A stretch of 64,000 bases of DNA from Verrucomicrobiaceae bacterium (GTDB taxonomy: Bacteria > Verrucomicrobiota > Verrucomicrobiia > Verrucomicrobiales > Verrucomicrobiaceae), in assembly GCA_947507875.1 (NCBI GenBank), contig CANNQP010000015.1, positions 1 through 64,000 on the forward strand. The letters are read 5' to 3'. How positions within the stretch are numbered: the stretch's first letter is position 1; each line of letters starts with the position of its first letter. Shown here in pieces: positions 42,116 to 50,373 of the stretch. The notes beneath the pieces were generated by a model that saw only the letters and a program-made list of their open reading frames with translations, was not told the DNA's origin and ran no database searches. A program made the translations under genes and the position numbers.

Positions 42116-43135
42116 CTAAAACTGCTGAAGGAAGCGCACGTCGTTTTCGATGAGGTGGCGGATGTCGGAGATGCCGTGGAGGATCATGGCGAGGCGGTCG
42201 AGGCCCATGCCGAAGGCGAAGCCGGTGACTTGCTCGGGATCAAACAGCGCATCGCCTCGTGTCTTCGAGACAGCGGCGAAGACGGCGGGATCGACCATGC
42301 CGCAGCCAGCGATTTCGATCCAGCGGGCTTCTTTGCCTTTGGCTTCGAGCTTCACATCGATCTCGAAGCTGGGCTCGGTGAAGGGGAAGAAGTGCGGGCG
42401 GAAGCGGACGGCGGTGCCGGGGCCGAAGACCTCGCGGAAGAAGAATTCCAGCGTGCCTTTGAGGTCGGCGAGGGAGACGTTTTTGTCCACGTAGAGGGCC
42501 TCGATCTGATTGAAAACGCTGAGGTGGGTGGCGTCGATCTCATCGCGGCGGTAAGCGGCACCGGGGGCGATGATGCGGACGGGCAAGGCTTTCACGGTCT
42601 CCAGGGTGCGGATCTGCACGCTGGAGGTGTGGGTGCGCAGGAGCTTGCCATCGGGCATGTAGAAGGTGTCGCTCTCGTTGCGGGCGGGGTGATCGGCGGG
42701 CGTGTTCAGCGCGTCGAAGCAATGCCACTCGGTCTCAACTTCGGGGCCATCGGCAAGCGTGAAGCCCATGCGGCGGAGGGTGCGCACGGCGAGATCTCGG
42801 ATCTGCGTGAGCGGGTGAAGCGTGCCGACACCTGCGCCAGGGCGGCCTGGGAGGGTCAAATCAATGCCAGCGACAGCCGCGGCATCTTTGGCGGCTTGCA
42901 GGGCCTCTTGACGAGAGGTTAGGCCGCCCGTGATGGCCTCGCGGACCTCGTTGAGCTTGGCGCCCACTTCTTTTTTCAGATCGACGGGCACGTCACGCAT
43001 GCCAGCACTGAGGGCGGTGAGCTTGCCTTTTTTGCCGAGGTAGTCGATGCGGAAGGCTTCCAGCGTGGCTTCATCAGTCAGCGTGTCGAGCGCAGCGAGG
43101 GCTTCGGATTTCAGAGAGTCGAGTTCGGTGAGCAT
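42116..43135 (-). CDS. pheS: Phenylalanine-tRNA ligase alpha subunit
   Basis: 339 aa, normal length. N-terminal coiled-coil tRNA-binding region (about residues 1-85), then the class II catalytic core: LTLPGRPGAGVGTLHPLTQI (motif 1 region), GAAYRRDEIDATHLSVFNQIE (motif 2), RFRPHFFPFTEPSFEIDV, and GMGLDRLAMILHGISDIR (motif 3). It aminoacylates tRNA(Phe) together with PheT. The stop codon touches the inverted repeat of the cassette. Start ATG at 43135. Confidence 0.97.
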   Translation of the reverse strand: MLTELDSLKSEALAALDTLTDEATLEAFRIDYLGKKGKLTALSAGMRDVPVDLKKEVGAKLNEVREAITGGLTSRQEALQAAKDAAAVAGIDLTLPGRPGAGVGTLHPLTQIRDLAVRTLRRMGFTLADGPEVETEWHCFDALNTPADHPARNESDTFYMPDGKLLRTHTSSVQIRTLETVKALPVRIIAPGAAYRRDEIDATHLSVFNQIEALYVDKNVSLADLKGTLEFFFREVFGPGTAVRFRPHFFPFTEPSFEIDVKLEAKGKEARWIEIAGCGMVDPAVFAAVSKTRGDALFDPEQVTGFAFGMGLDRLAMILHGISDIRHLIENDVRFLQQF

Positions 43136-43165
43136 GGGAAAAGTGGGCAGTGGGAGGTCACGAGG

Positions 43166-43187
43166 AACGAGTTGGGAAACTCGTTCG
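43166..43187. promoter_or_regulatory. Perfect hairpin in the helicase-pheS gap
   Basis: gaacgagtt-ggga-aactcgttc, a 9-bp perfect stem 31 bp upstream of the pheS start. It could end the helicase transcript or act in the pheS leader. There is no T-run and no Phe-rich leader peptide, so classical attenuation is not supported. Confidence 0.4.
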
Positions 43188-43251
43188 ACGAGGCAGCGAG
43201 GGGCGGCGATGATGGACGGCTGCGTGAAGGGCGCAACCGAGAGGTCACAGG

Positions 43252-44637
43252 CTATTTCTTTCCGGTGAGTCGCTTCCAGAGGCTAGGTTTCGCGCCACCT
43301 GCTTTGGGCGTGGCATTTTCTGAGTTCAGAGCACCGCCCTTTTTCGGGCGTGGGCCGCGTGGGTCTTCACGGCGTGGCGCCGGGTCACGGCCTGCACGCT
43401 GGTTTTCCTGGCGGGCTTGGGCTTGCTGACTTTGCGGACCTTGGGTTCGCTGGGGGCGGCTGCGTGGATCGCGGTAACGCGGCGGCTCTTCCGTGCGTGC
43501 CGGGGCTGTGGCATGGTAGTCAAAACCTTCCGCCTTTTTGCGCACGAGGCCGCGTCCGATGAACTTTTCCAAGCTTCGCAGAGCCGCCTGATCCTCGGGC
43601 GAAATGAAGCTGATGGCATCGCCAATGGCTTGGGCACGACCGGTACGGCCGATGCGGTGCACGTAGTCCTCGGCGTGCATGGGGAAGTCAAAGTTCACCA
43701 CATGCGAAATGCCATCCACATCGATGCCTCGCGCTGCGATGTCCGTGGCCACGAGCACGCGCACGGCACCGGACTTGAAGTCAGCCAGGGCCTTGAGTCG
43801 CTGATTTTGCGAGCGGTTGGCGTGCAGCGTGGCGCACTTCACACCGGTCTGTTCCAGCTTCCGCGCCACGCGGTCCGCGCCGTGTTTCGTGCGGGTGAAG
43901 ACGAGCACCATGTCCAGCTTGTCGTCGCGCAGCAGGTGGCTCAGCAGCGATTGCTTCAAATGCACGGGCACCTCATAGACGAGCTGCGTCACGGACTCAG
44001 CGGGATTCGATCGACGTCCGATCTGGACGGTCTTTGGGTGGTGCTGGAACTCATGCGTCAGCGCCTCGATCTCCTTGGAAAGCGTGGCGGAAAACATGAG
44101 CGTCTGGCGCTTCTTCGGCAGTGCTTTGATGATGCGCTTGATGCCCGGCAAGAAGCCCATGTCGAGCATGCGGTCGGCCTCATCCAGGACCAGGTGCTGG
44201 AGGTTGCTGAAGTTGCCATGGCGCTGCTCCATCAGGTCGATGAGGCGGCCTGGCGTGGCGATCACGATGTCGCAGCCGCGGCGCAGGGCGTCGATCTGCG
44301 GGCGCTCCCCCACGCCGCCGAAGACCTTGGCGATGCTGAGCGGCAGGTGCTTCGCGTAGGCCAGCACGTTTTCTTCGATCTGCACCACCAGTTCGCGCGT
44401 CGGGGCCAGGATCAGCACCTTCGTGCCTGGCGTTTTCGCGGCGGCAGCTAGGCGCGTCAGGATGGGGAGCGTGAAGGCGGCCGTTTTGCCCGTGCCCGTC
44501 TGGGCGATGCCGATGAGGTCATGCCCGGCGATGATGGGCGGGATGGCAGCGGCCTGGATCGGCGTGGGCTCGGTGTAACCGTATTCGGAGATGGCCTTGA
44601 GGATGTGGGCGTCGAGGCCGAGGGCTTGAAATGACAT
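43252..44637 (-). CDS. DEAD-box RNA helicase (RhlE-like)
   Basis: 461 aa from the ATG at 44637 (MSFQALGLD); the open frame reaches 44772 but overlaps the next gene. Motifs in order: Q-motif YTEPTPIQAAAIP, Walker A AQTGTGKTAAF, PTRELVVQ, ATPGRLIDL, DEAD as VLDEADRMLDMGF, SAT as MFSATLS, VFTRTKHGADR, VLVATDIAARGIDVDG, HRIGRTGR. The C-terminal tail (residues ~370-461) is Arg/Gln/Pro-rich and disordered, typical of RhlE-type RNA remodelling proteins acting in ribosome assembly or RNA decay. It ends 116 bp before pheS. Confidence 0.93.
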   Translation of the reverse strand: MSFQALGLDAHILKAISEYGYTEPTPIQAAAIPPIIAGHDLIGIAQTGTGKTAAFTLPILTRLAAAAKTPGTKVLILAPTRELVVQIEENVLAYAKHLPLSIAKVFGGVGERPQIDALRRGCDIVIATPGRLIDLMEQRHGNFSNLQHLVLDEADRMLDMGFLPGIKRIIKALPKKRQTLMFSATLSKEIEALTHEFQHHPKTVQIGRRSNPAESVTQLVYEVPVHLKQSLLSHLLRDDKLDMVLVFTRTKHGADRVARKLEQTGVKCATLHANRSQNQRLKALADFKSGAVRVLVATDIAARGIDVDGISHVVNFDFPMHAEDYVHRIGRTGRAQAIGDAISFISPEDQAALRSLEKFIGRGLVRKKAEGFDYHATAPARTEEPPRYRDPRSRPQRTQGPQSQQAQARQENQRAGRDPAPRREDPRGPRPKKGGALNSENATPKAGGAKPSLWKRLTGKK

Positions 44638-44680
44638 CCGTGAGAATGCACGCGATCTTGCCAGGTGCGAGGGATCATTT

Positions 44681-45568
44681 TCACGCCACCACAAGCACAA
44701 TGGCGCTGAGCATGAGCGCCGCGCCGAGTAAGCGCCAACGCAGCACCTGCGCGCCCAATTGTTGTTCAGCATTCATGAACCAGTGACCGATGATCCAAAC
44801 GAGCACCACGCTCAGCAGGCCGCGCGAGGCATAGACGATGTTGGCCGAGGTGGCTTTCCCATACACGGCTAGGGTACTGACAAAGATGATGCTCTGCGTG
44901 CCGAGCAGCACGGAGCCACCGGTGAGCCAGGGCCAGGCCCGGCGTGGCACGGCGCTCAAGGGAGCGCTGAACCGGAAGATGAGCCCAAAGGACAGAATGG
45001 CATTGATCCAAAAGATGCAGGGGAGAAGCCGGCCTGCGCCCCAGGTCGGGCCCCATTTTTGCACCATCACGTCAAACCCCGCAAAGGCCACCGCGCCGAT
45101 GCCGCCTGCCAGCAGGGTGATGCCCAGGTTTCGCGGTGGCTGGCCGGCGTCCTTGCGGTTCAGGAAGGTGATGCCCGCCACGCTGAGCAGCGCAGCTGCC
45201 CAGAGCTTCACGCCGACGGTCTCTCCTGTCATCAGCGGTGTCAGGAAGGCGACGATGACCACCTTCAGCCCAAAGACGGGGACGGCCACGGAGACGTCTC
45301 CTTTTTCCAGAGCCAGGAACTGGGAAAGCTGCCCCACGAAGAGGCACAGCGCGATCAGGCCCGGCTGCCAGAGAAGGTTGCGGTCCACCTCCGGCCCACC
45401 TAGGAGCCAGAGCAGGGAAAACAGCGCCGCGACGATGAGATTCGCCACAAAGGTCGTACGCCAGAGCCCCACCCCGAGGTCGCTGGAGCGCTTCAGCACG
45501 AGCGCGCCAAAGGCATAGAGAAGGGCGGCAACGAGAGGGTAAAGTACAGTGGCGGTGGTGGCGGGCAC
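44681..45568 (-). CDS. EamA-family (DMT) transporter
   Basis: 295 aa from a GTG at 45568, chosen because it places the first helix (TVLYPLVAALLYAFGALVL) at the N-terminus; the open frame extends to 45877 with no plausible protein. About ten membrane segments arranged as two EamA repeats, including VSVAVPVFGLKVVIVAFLTP in repeat one and SIIFVSTLAVYGKATSANIV in repeat two. Such proteins export amino acids or other small metabolites; the substrate cannot be read from sequence. The helicase gene begins 44 bp downstream. Confidence 0.8.
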   Translation of the reverse strand: MPATTATVLYPLVAALLYAFGALVLKRSSDLGVGLWRTTFVANLIVAALFSLLWLLGGPEVDRNLLWQPGLIALCLFVGQLSQFLALEKGDVSVAVPVFGLKVVIVAFLTPLMTGETVGVKLWAAALLSVAGITFLNRKDAGQPPRNLGITLLAGGIGAVAFAGFDVMVQKWGPTWGAGRLLPCIFWINAILSFGLIFRFSAPLSAVPRRAWPWLTGGSVLLGTQSIIFVSTLAVYGKATSANIVYASRGLLSVVLVWIIGHWFMNAEQQLGAQVLRWRLLGAALMLSAIVLVVA

Positions 45569-45667
45569 TCCGGCGCATACCACCGCCCTTTGGCGAAGAC
45601 AAGGTGCGTACGTGATGCGAAAGCACAGTTTTCCTCTGCAAATCTTGGCGCCTGTTCGGGTGAAGGA

Positions 45668-45696
45668 TTGACACTTTCCGGGCTGGCCCCTAGTAA
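45668..45696 (+). promoter_or_regulatory. Sigma-70-like promoter for the 45722 gene
   Basis: A perfect -35 TTGACA (45668-45673), a 17-bp spacer, then TAGTAA (45691-45696), with TAAAAT overlapping just downstream as an alternative -10. The start codon follows at 45722, leaving a short leader. It is one of the few clear vegetative-type promoters in the window. Confidence 0.55.
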
Positions 45697-45721
45697 AATC
45701 TTTTTTCCTGTAGCATTCGGC

Positions 45722-47041
45722 ATGGCTTCTCCCCCCACCATCCAGCGAGCTTACCAGGGCGTGGCCAATGCCTTCGCTCTGGGGATTCTGGGCGTATTTC
45801 TGCTTTCGAATGCGGCCCTCATGTTTAGGGCCTTTCTGGGCGCCCCTGATCGTGGCTTGCCTCCGGCTCCGGCCCAAGAGACGCTGCCTTTGGTGAGCTC
45901 ATCTGCCCCTCTGGAGCCAGCCCCAGCGCTGATGGCCCCACCGGTGACCATCAGCCCACCGCCCGTGGGTCAGGTGACCGCTCCCCCGGCCGTCGTGACC
46001 CCACCTCCTGCTGTGCCGACGACTGGTCTCGGGCCGCCGCCCATCGGTAGCTTTCAGAGGCCAGCGTCGCCGCCGCCTCCGGCCCCTGGAGCTGCTGCCC
46101 CATCCACGCTTGTGGCAGGGCAGGTGCCTGCACCCGGCTCCACGGCTGCCGCGGGGTTGACCTCGTTGCCACCGACCCCAGGCTTGGTGACTGCGCCGAA
46201 ATCTCAGCCATCGCCGACCCCCAGCAAAACGGCTTCGTCGGGTAAATCAGCCGACCCTGCGGCGGACATGACCCTGGCGGAGATGATCGATCTAGCCAAG
46301 CAGGTGCGCTCTCTGGGAGACATGCAGGGCGCGCTGGAAGTGCTGAAACGTGCCGATTTGCGGTTCCCCTCCGCGCCTGAAGTGCTAGCCGAGACGGCGC
46401 AGTCTTACGAAACCATGGGTCTGCCCGACCGGGCGGCCTCCTTTTGGAAACAACTCGCTGCCATGGAACCTGCCCGCGCAGGCGGTTTCGGAGATCTGGC
46501 CCGCCGCCGGCTCAACGTGGAAGAAGCCGGAGATGTGTCTGGCGCACCTGGACCGGCGATGGCGACGGATTTTGCCCCCAAGGTTCTTTCGCTCGGAGCC
46601 TGCACAGCCACCCGAGATGCAAAGGCGGTGAATGGCGAAAAAGTGGTGGTGCGTATCCCAATCCTACGTCAGGGCAATGCGGTCATCGATCCCTCGCAGG
46701 TCGATCTGGATGTGTATTTTTTTGACCGCGTGAATGGGGAAAAGATTGCCCAAACCATTGCAGATGAGCCTATTTCCTCTTGGAGCGCGGCGCCGGTGGA
46801 CTGGAGCGGCCTTGGCGAGGAGCCACTGGAGGTCACTTACTTTTTGCCCACGCTCACGCCGGGGGAAGTGGCGGCTCATGGTCGCCGCGCCTACCACGGC
46901 TATGTGGTTCGCCTTTACTACCAGCATAAGCTCCAGGATGCCGTCGCCGAGCCGCGTGACCTCCTGGACTTTGGTTCCACCGCCCCTTCCGGTGTTCCTG
47001 CGGGTGGGATGAACCCTTTGCTGCCGCCGGTGTCAAATTGA
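45722..47041 (+). CDS. Proline-rich membrane-anchored protein, TPR-like
   Basis: 439 aa from the ATG at 45722. One N-terminal membrane helix (residues ~15-36, ANAFALGILGVFLLSNAALM). A long Pro/Ala/Thr-rich linker spans residues ~45-180. Next is a helical repeat resembling a TPR (MIDLAKQVRSLGDMQGALEV, VLAETAQSYETMGLPDRAAS). A C-terminal beta-rich domain contains VVVRIPILRQGNAVIDPSQ and VDLDVYFFDRVNG. It is probably an envelope scaffold. The pseudokinase fusion gene starts 29 bp downstream, so the two likely work together. Confidence 0.65.
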   Translation: MASPPTIQRAYQGVANAFALGILGVFLLSNAALMFRAFLGAPDRGLPPAPAQETLPLVSSSAPLEPAPALMAPPVTISPPPVGQVTAPPAVVTPPPAVPTTGLGPPPIGSFQRPASPPPPAPGAAAPSTLVAGQVPAPGSTAAAGLTSLPPTPGLVTAPKSQPSPTPSKTASSGKSADPAADMTLAEMIDLAKQVRSLGDMQGALEVLKRADLRFPSAPEVLAETAQSYETMGLPDRAASFWKQLAAMEPARAGGFGDLARRRLNVEEAGDVSGAPGPAMATDFAPKVLSLGACTATRDAKAVNGEKVVVRIPILRQGNAVIDPSQVDLDVYFFDRVNGEKIAQTIADEPISSWSAAPVDWSGLGEEPLEVTYFLPTLTPGEVAAHGRRAYHGYVVRLYYQHKLQDAVAEPRDLLDFGSTAPSGVPAGGMNPLLPPVSN

Positions 47042-47069
47042 CACCCTTTCCCCCTTCCGCTCTGCCCTG

Positions 47070-49061
47070 ATGACGATTTTGTTCCTTGATGCGAATGACG
47101 CGACCCGTGTCGATCGCGCCGCGCTCCTCTCCCAGCAGACTGGCTGGCGGGTGGTCGCGGTGGGCACGGTGAAGGAGGGACTCAGCTGGCTCGCGAAGGC
47201 CAGCAAACTGGACCTGCTGATCACCGAGGCCATCATCAACCCCACGAGCAATGGCTTTGATCTACGGGATGCGGCTTTGGCGAAGTTTAAAAACGCAAGA
47301 GTCCTCTTCACCACCCGTTATGACCTGGCCGGTTACGAGGCAAAAATCAGCGGTTGGCCCGTGTTGGCCGACACGCCTTACACGCCAGAAAAGCTGCTAA
47401 GCAAAGCCCGCGCCGCCCTTTACATCGACCCGCCAACTCAGATGCTCATCGGGGCCGAGCAGTCCCCGCCACCTTACTTGCAGGAGGGCACCCTGCTTGG
47501 CCAATACCAGATTCTGGAGCGGCTCTCCTACGAAAACGAGTCCGAGACTTACCGCGCCATCCAGGTCAGCGTGCAGCGCCCCGTGGCCCTGGTGCTGCTG
47601 CGACCTGAGCTGCTGCACCGGCCCGAGGTCGTGGATCGCTTCAAGTCACGCGAGCGCCTGAAGGCCTCCATCGCCCATCCGCGCATCGCCCCACTCTACG
47701 AGGCCGGAGAGGTCAGCGGCCTTGTCTTCTACACCCGGGAACTCCCCCGTGGACGCAGCCTAGAGGAACTGGCCCTCGCTGGAGAGACCCTTTCTGAACG
47801 GCGGGTGGCTGAGCTCCTTTACGGCGTGGCTGAGGCCATGCACTTTGCGCTGGATCGCGGTTGTTACCATCGCCGCTTGGAGCCGCGTGATGTGTTCATC
47901 GATGCCCAGGGTCAGGCCAGCATCGTCAATATCTTTCGCCCTGCGGACTCCCGCATCCGAGACCCCAGGGAAGAAGTCGCCGCTCTGGTTGCCATCGTGG
48001 AAACCGTGGCCGCCGAGGGTAAGGCGCGTGGCCTCATCACCAGCCTCGTTGAGCAACCGCGCGACTGGGCTGGCCTCATGGATGCCCTCGATGACGTGCG
48101 CGATGCCATGCGCGAGCGCTCCATCATGCGTCGGATCGAGGCCGAGTCGGGTCAGTCGGGGGCAGGCTCTAGTTCCATTCCCTGGTGGTTCTGGGTCAGC
48201 GCCCTCATCGCCGTGGGCATCGTCTTTTCCCTGGGAAACCTCGCTGGCACCGCCACCCCTGCGGTTGTCGCCGCAGGCGCGATTTTGAAGGAGCCCGAGC
48301 TGGTGGAGATCCCCGCCGGGGCCTTTCGTTACCAAAAAAACGAGCGTCGCAGCCTACCCACCTTTTGGATCAGTCGGCACGAAGTCACCTTGGGGCAATA
48401 TGCCGACTTTCTCGCCGCGCTGACAAAAGCTCCTCCCGGCACTTACGACCACCCCAGCCAGCCCAAGCTCAAGCTCAGCCACCTTCCGCTGAAATGGGAC
48501 GACACCTACGCCGCCGCTAAGGCCGGTGCCACCTTCAACGGCCAGCCCATCACGCTCAACACCCCCGTCACCCAAGTCGATTGGTGGGACGCCTATGCCT
48601 ACGCCCGTTGGCGCGGCCTTCGCCTCCCCACCGAGGAAGAGTGGGAAAAAGCCGCTCGCGGAGACCGCGGCCAGCCTTTTCCCTGGGGAGAAAAGCCATC
48701 CCGTGAGAAGGCCAATCTCGGCGATGACTATGACGCCAACGGCAAAAAGGGCGGCAAGACCGATGGCTACAATCTCTTCGCGCCCGTGGTGCGCAAGACG
48801 GGCGATGTCAGCCCCTACGGCATTCAGGACATGGCTGGCAACGTCAGCGAATGGACTGCCAGCGAACACACCGGCGAGCCCTGGCCTGCCCATCCCGACT
48901 TCCCCGACCTGCGCGTGCCTGTCGTTCGCGGCGGTCATTTTGCCCAAAAAGGCGGCAACGACCTGCTCACCGCCCGCCTCTTCACCGAATCCGCTAGCGA
49001 GACCACGCTCGCCCGTGGCTTCCGCGTCGCCAGCGACCAACCTCGCCCCGCCGCCAAGTAG
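47070..49061 (+). CDS. Receiver-pseudokinase-TM-FGE-like fusion with degenerate active sites
   Basis: 663 aa. Residues 1-120 resemble a response-regulator receiver, but the phospho-Asp position is Glu53 (DLLITEAIINP). Residues 140-350 resemble a Ser/Thr kinase: the VAIK Lys is Val175 (PVALVLLRPE), the glycine loop is absent, HRD reads HRR (267-269), and no DFG is seen (VNIFRP). One membrane helix (residues ~371-391) is followed by a formylglycine-generating-enzyme-like domain (EIPAGAFRYQKNERR; RLPTEEEWEKAARGDRGQPF; NVSEWTAS; VVRGGHFAQKGG) that lacks the catalytic Cys pair. All three domains look non-catalytic, suggesting a transmembrane signalling or scaffold protein. Confidence 0.82.
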   Translation: MTILFLDANDATRVDRAALLSQQTGWRVVAVGTVKEGLSWLAKASKLDLLITEAIINPTSNGFDLRDAALAKFKNARVLFTTRYDLAGYEAKISGWPVLADTPYTPEKLLSKARAALYIDPPTQMLIGAEQSPPPYLQEGTLLGQYQILERLSYENESETYRAIQVSVQRPVALVLLRPELLHRPEVVDRFKSRERLKASIAHPRIAPLYEAGEVSGLVFYTRELPRGRSLEELALAGETLSERRVAELLYGVAEAMHFALDRGCYHRRLEPRDVFIDAQGQASIVNIFRPADSRIRDPREEVAALVAIVETVAAEGKARGLITSLVEQPRDWAGLMDALDDVRDAMRERSIMRRIEAESGQSGAGSSSIPWWFWVSALIAVGIVFSLGNLAGTATPAVVAAGAILKEPELVEIPAGAFRYQKNERRSLPTFWISRHEVTLGQYADFLAALTKAPPGTYDHPSQPKLKLSHLPLKWDDTYAAAKAGATFNGQPITLNTPVTQVDWWDAYAYARWRGLRLPTEEEWEKAARGDRGQPFPWGEKPSREKANLGDDYDANGKKGGKTDGYNLFAPVVRKTGDVSPYGIQDMAGNVSEWTASEHTGEPWPAHPDFPDLRVPVVRGGHFAQKGGNDLLTARLFTESASETTLARGFRVASDQPRPAAK

Positions 49062-49068
49062 GCGTGTT

Positions 49069-49091
49069 TGCCACAACTCGGCGTTGTGGCA
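49069..49091. terminator. Hairpin between convergent genes
   Basis: tgccacaac-tcggc-gttgtggca, a perfect 9-bp stem 8 bp after the stop of the fusion gene and 34 bp before the end of the aminotransferase gene on the other strand. It lacks a T-run, so it may work weakly or protect the transcript 3' end. Confidence 0.5.
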
Positions 49092-49124
49092 ATCCGCGCT
49101 CGCGGCGCGTGCCGAAGGCAGACT

Positions 49125-50249
49125 TCAAACGGCTGACTTCAGCACCTCCACGGCACGTTGGATGTCTTCGCGCGTGTTGTAGCCATGCACGGCAAGGCGG
49201 ATGCGACCTGCGTGGTGCATGACGTGGATCTGTGCGGTCTCCAGCGCGGCATGGAGCTCGGCACTGTTGGCGTGGCGGAAGGCGATGATGCCGGTCGATT
49301 CATCCTGGCGGAGCGGGCACAGGGGCTCCAGACCGAGGTCCAGGAGTCCCTGACGTAGTTCGCGCAGCAGCGGGTCGGCATGGGCGGCGATGGCCCTGAT
49401 GCTGACGCTTTCCACATAGCGCAGGGCAGCGTTCAGCGCGTAGAGGGCGGCGAAGTTGGGCATGCCTACGGAAAAACTCGCCGCGCCTGGTTTGGGGATC
49501 GCTCGCTCAAAACGGTCCGCCTCAAAGGCATTGCCCAGGTGATACCAGCCGCCAGCGTGGGTGGTGAGTTCAGCGGCTCGTGCCTCGGGGATGCCGATCA
49601 CGCAGCCGCCGTGCACGCCGAGCGTCCATTTGTGCGTGCTGCTGATCCTGATGTCGGCGTCCACCTCGTCCAGTTCCACGCGTCCGAGCGCCTGAGTGAG
49701 GTCCACGGCGATGAGCGCTTGCGGAGCCAGTGACCTCACGGTGGAGCGCAGGGCGGCCCAGTCCACTCGATGTCCATTGTAGAAGCTGATGAGGGATACC
49801 TGCACCAGCCGGGTGCGTGCGTTCAGCAGCGGTTCCAGGTCGGTGACGTGCAGCGCACCCTCTTTCGCCTGCCAAAGGCGCGTCACCGGCGGCAAGGCGG
49901 CGCGCAGCCAAGGCGTAGCCCCGGCAGGAAAGTCCAAGTCGCTGACCACAACTTCATCCGCAGCTCCCAGCTGGAGAGCAGAAGCGAGCAAGTTGTACGC
50001 CTCTGAGCTGCAGGAGCAGAAGGACACTTCTTGAGGCGCAAGCCCGAGCATGCGCGCAGAAACCTCCCGACAGGCCTCCACCGCGGCGAAATGGCCCTCG
50101 CGACCACGCATCCCGCGGCATTTGTCCTGCCAGTAAGTCTCCAGCGCCTCATGCACGGCCAGCGGCGGCACGCTTTCTGCGGCGGTGTTTAAGTAGGTGA
50201 TGCCCGACAAGGCGGGAAAGTCACGGCGGCGGGAAGCATCGGTCAGCAT
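49125..50249 (-). CDS. Class V aminotransferase-fold PLP enzyme
   Basis: 374 aa from the ATG at 50249 (MLTDASRRRDFP); the frame extends to 50333 without support. Typical of the cysteine-desulfurase/isopenicillin-N-epimerase-like family: ITYLNTAAESVPPLAVHEAL at the N-terminus, FCSCSSEAYNLLASAL, IAVDLTQALGRVELDEVDAD (Asp contacting PLP) and the PLP-Lys in ISSTHKWTLGVHGG. The C-terminal part ends in IHVMHHAGRIRLAVHGYNT. A desulfurase-type active-site Cys loop is not obvious, so the reaction is uncertain. It converges on the fusion gene and lies 124 bp downstream of glgE's end on the same strand. Confidence 0.85.
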   Translation of the reverse strand: MLTDASRRRDFPALSGITYLNTAAESVPPLAVHEALETYWQDKCRGMRGREGHFAAVEACREVSARMLGLAPQEVSFCSCSSEAYNLLASALQLGAADEVVVSDLDFPAGATPWLRAALPPVTRLWQAKEGALHVTDLEPLLNARTRLVQVSLISFYNGHRVDWAALRSTVRSLAPQALIAVDLTQALGRVELDEVDADIRISSTHKWTLGVHGGCVIGIPEARAAELTTHAGGWYHLGNAFEADRFERAIPKPGAASFSVGMPNFAALYALNAALRYVESVSIRAIAAHADPLLRELRQGLLDLGLEPLCPLRQDESTGIIAFRHANSAELHAALETAQIHVMHHAGRIRLAVHGYNTREDIQRAVEVLKSAV

Positions 50250-50373
50250 GGAGATCGGAGGAGACAAAGCACGTGCTCTGCTGCTCCAGGCTTTCTGAAA
50301 AACAAAGCTTCTTCGGCCCTTCCTTCCCTGCATCCACCAAGCGGGTTTTCAGCCAGGGGTCGGGCCGGGCGGT

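Noticed and set aside
43136..43251. Phe-rich leader peptide or T-box controlling pheS
   Set aside because: Only one simple hairpin is present; no short Phe-rich frame and no T-box core sequence were seen.
47070..49061. Calling the fusion protein a Ser/Thr kinase or a formylglycine-generating enzyme
   Set aside because: Catalytic Lys, HRD and DFG are missing and the FGE-like domain contains no cysteine.
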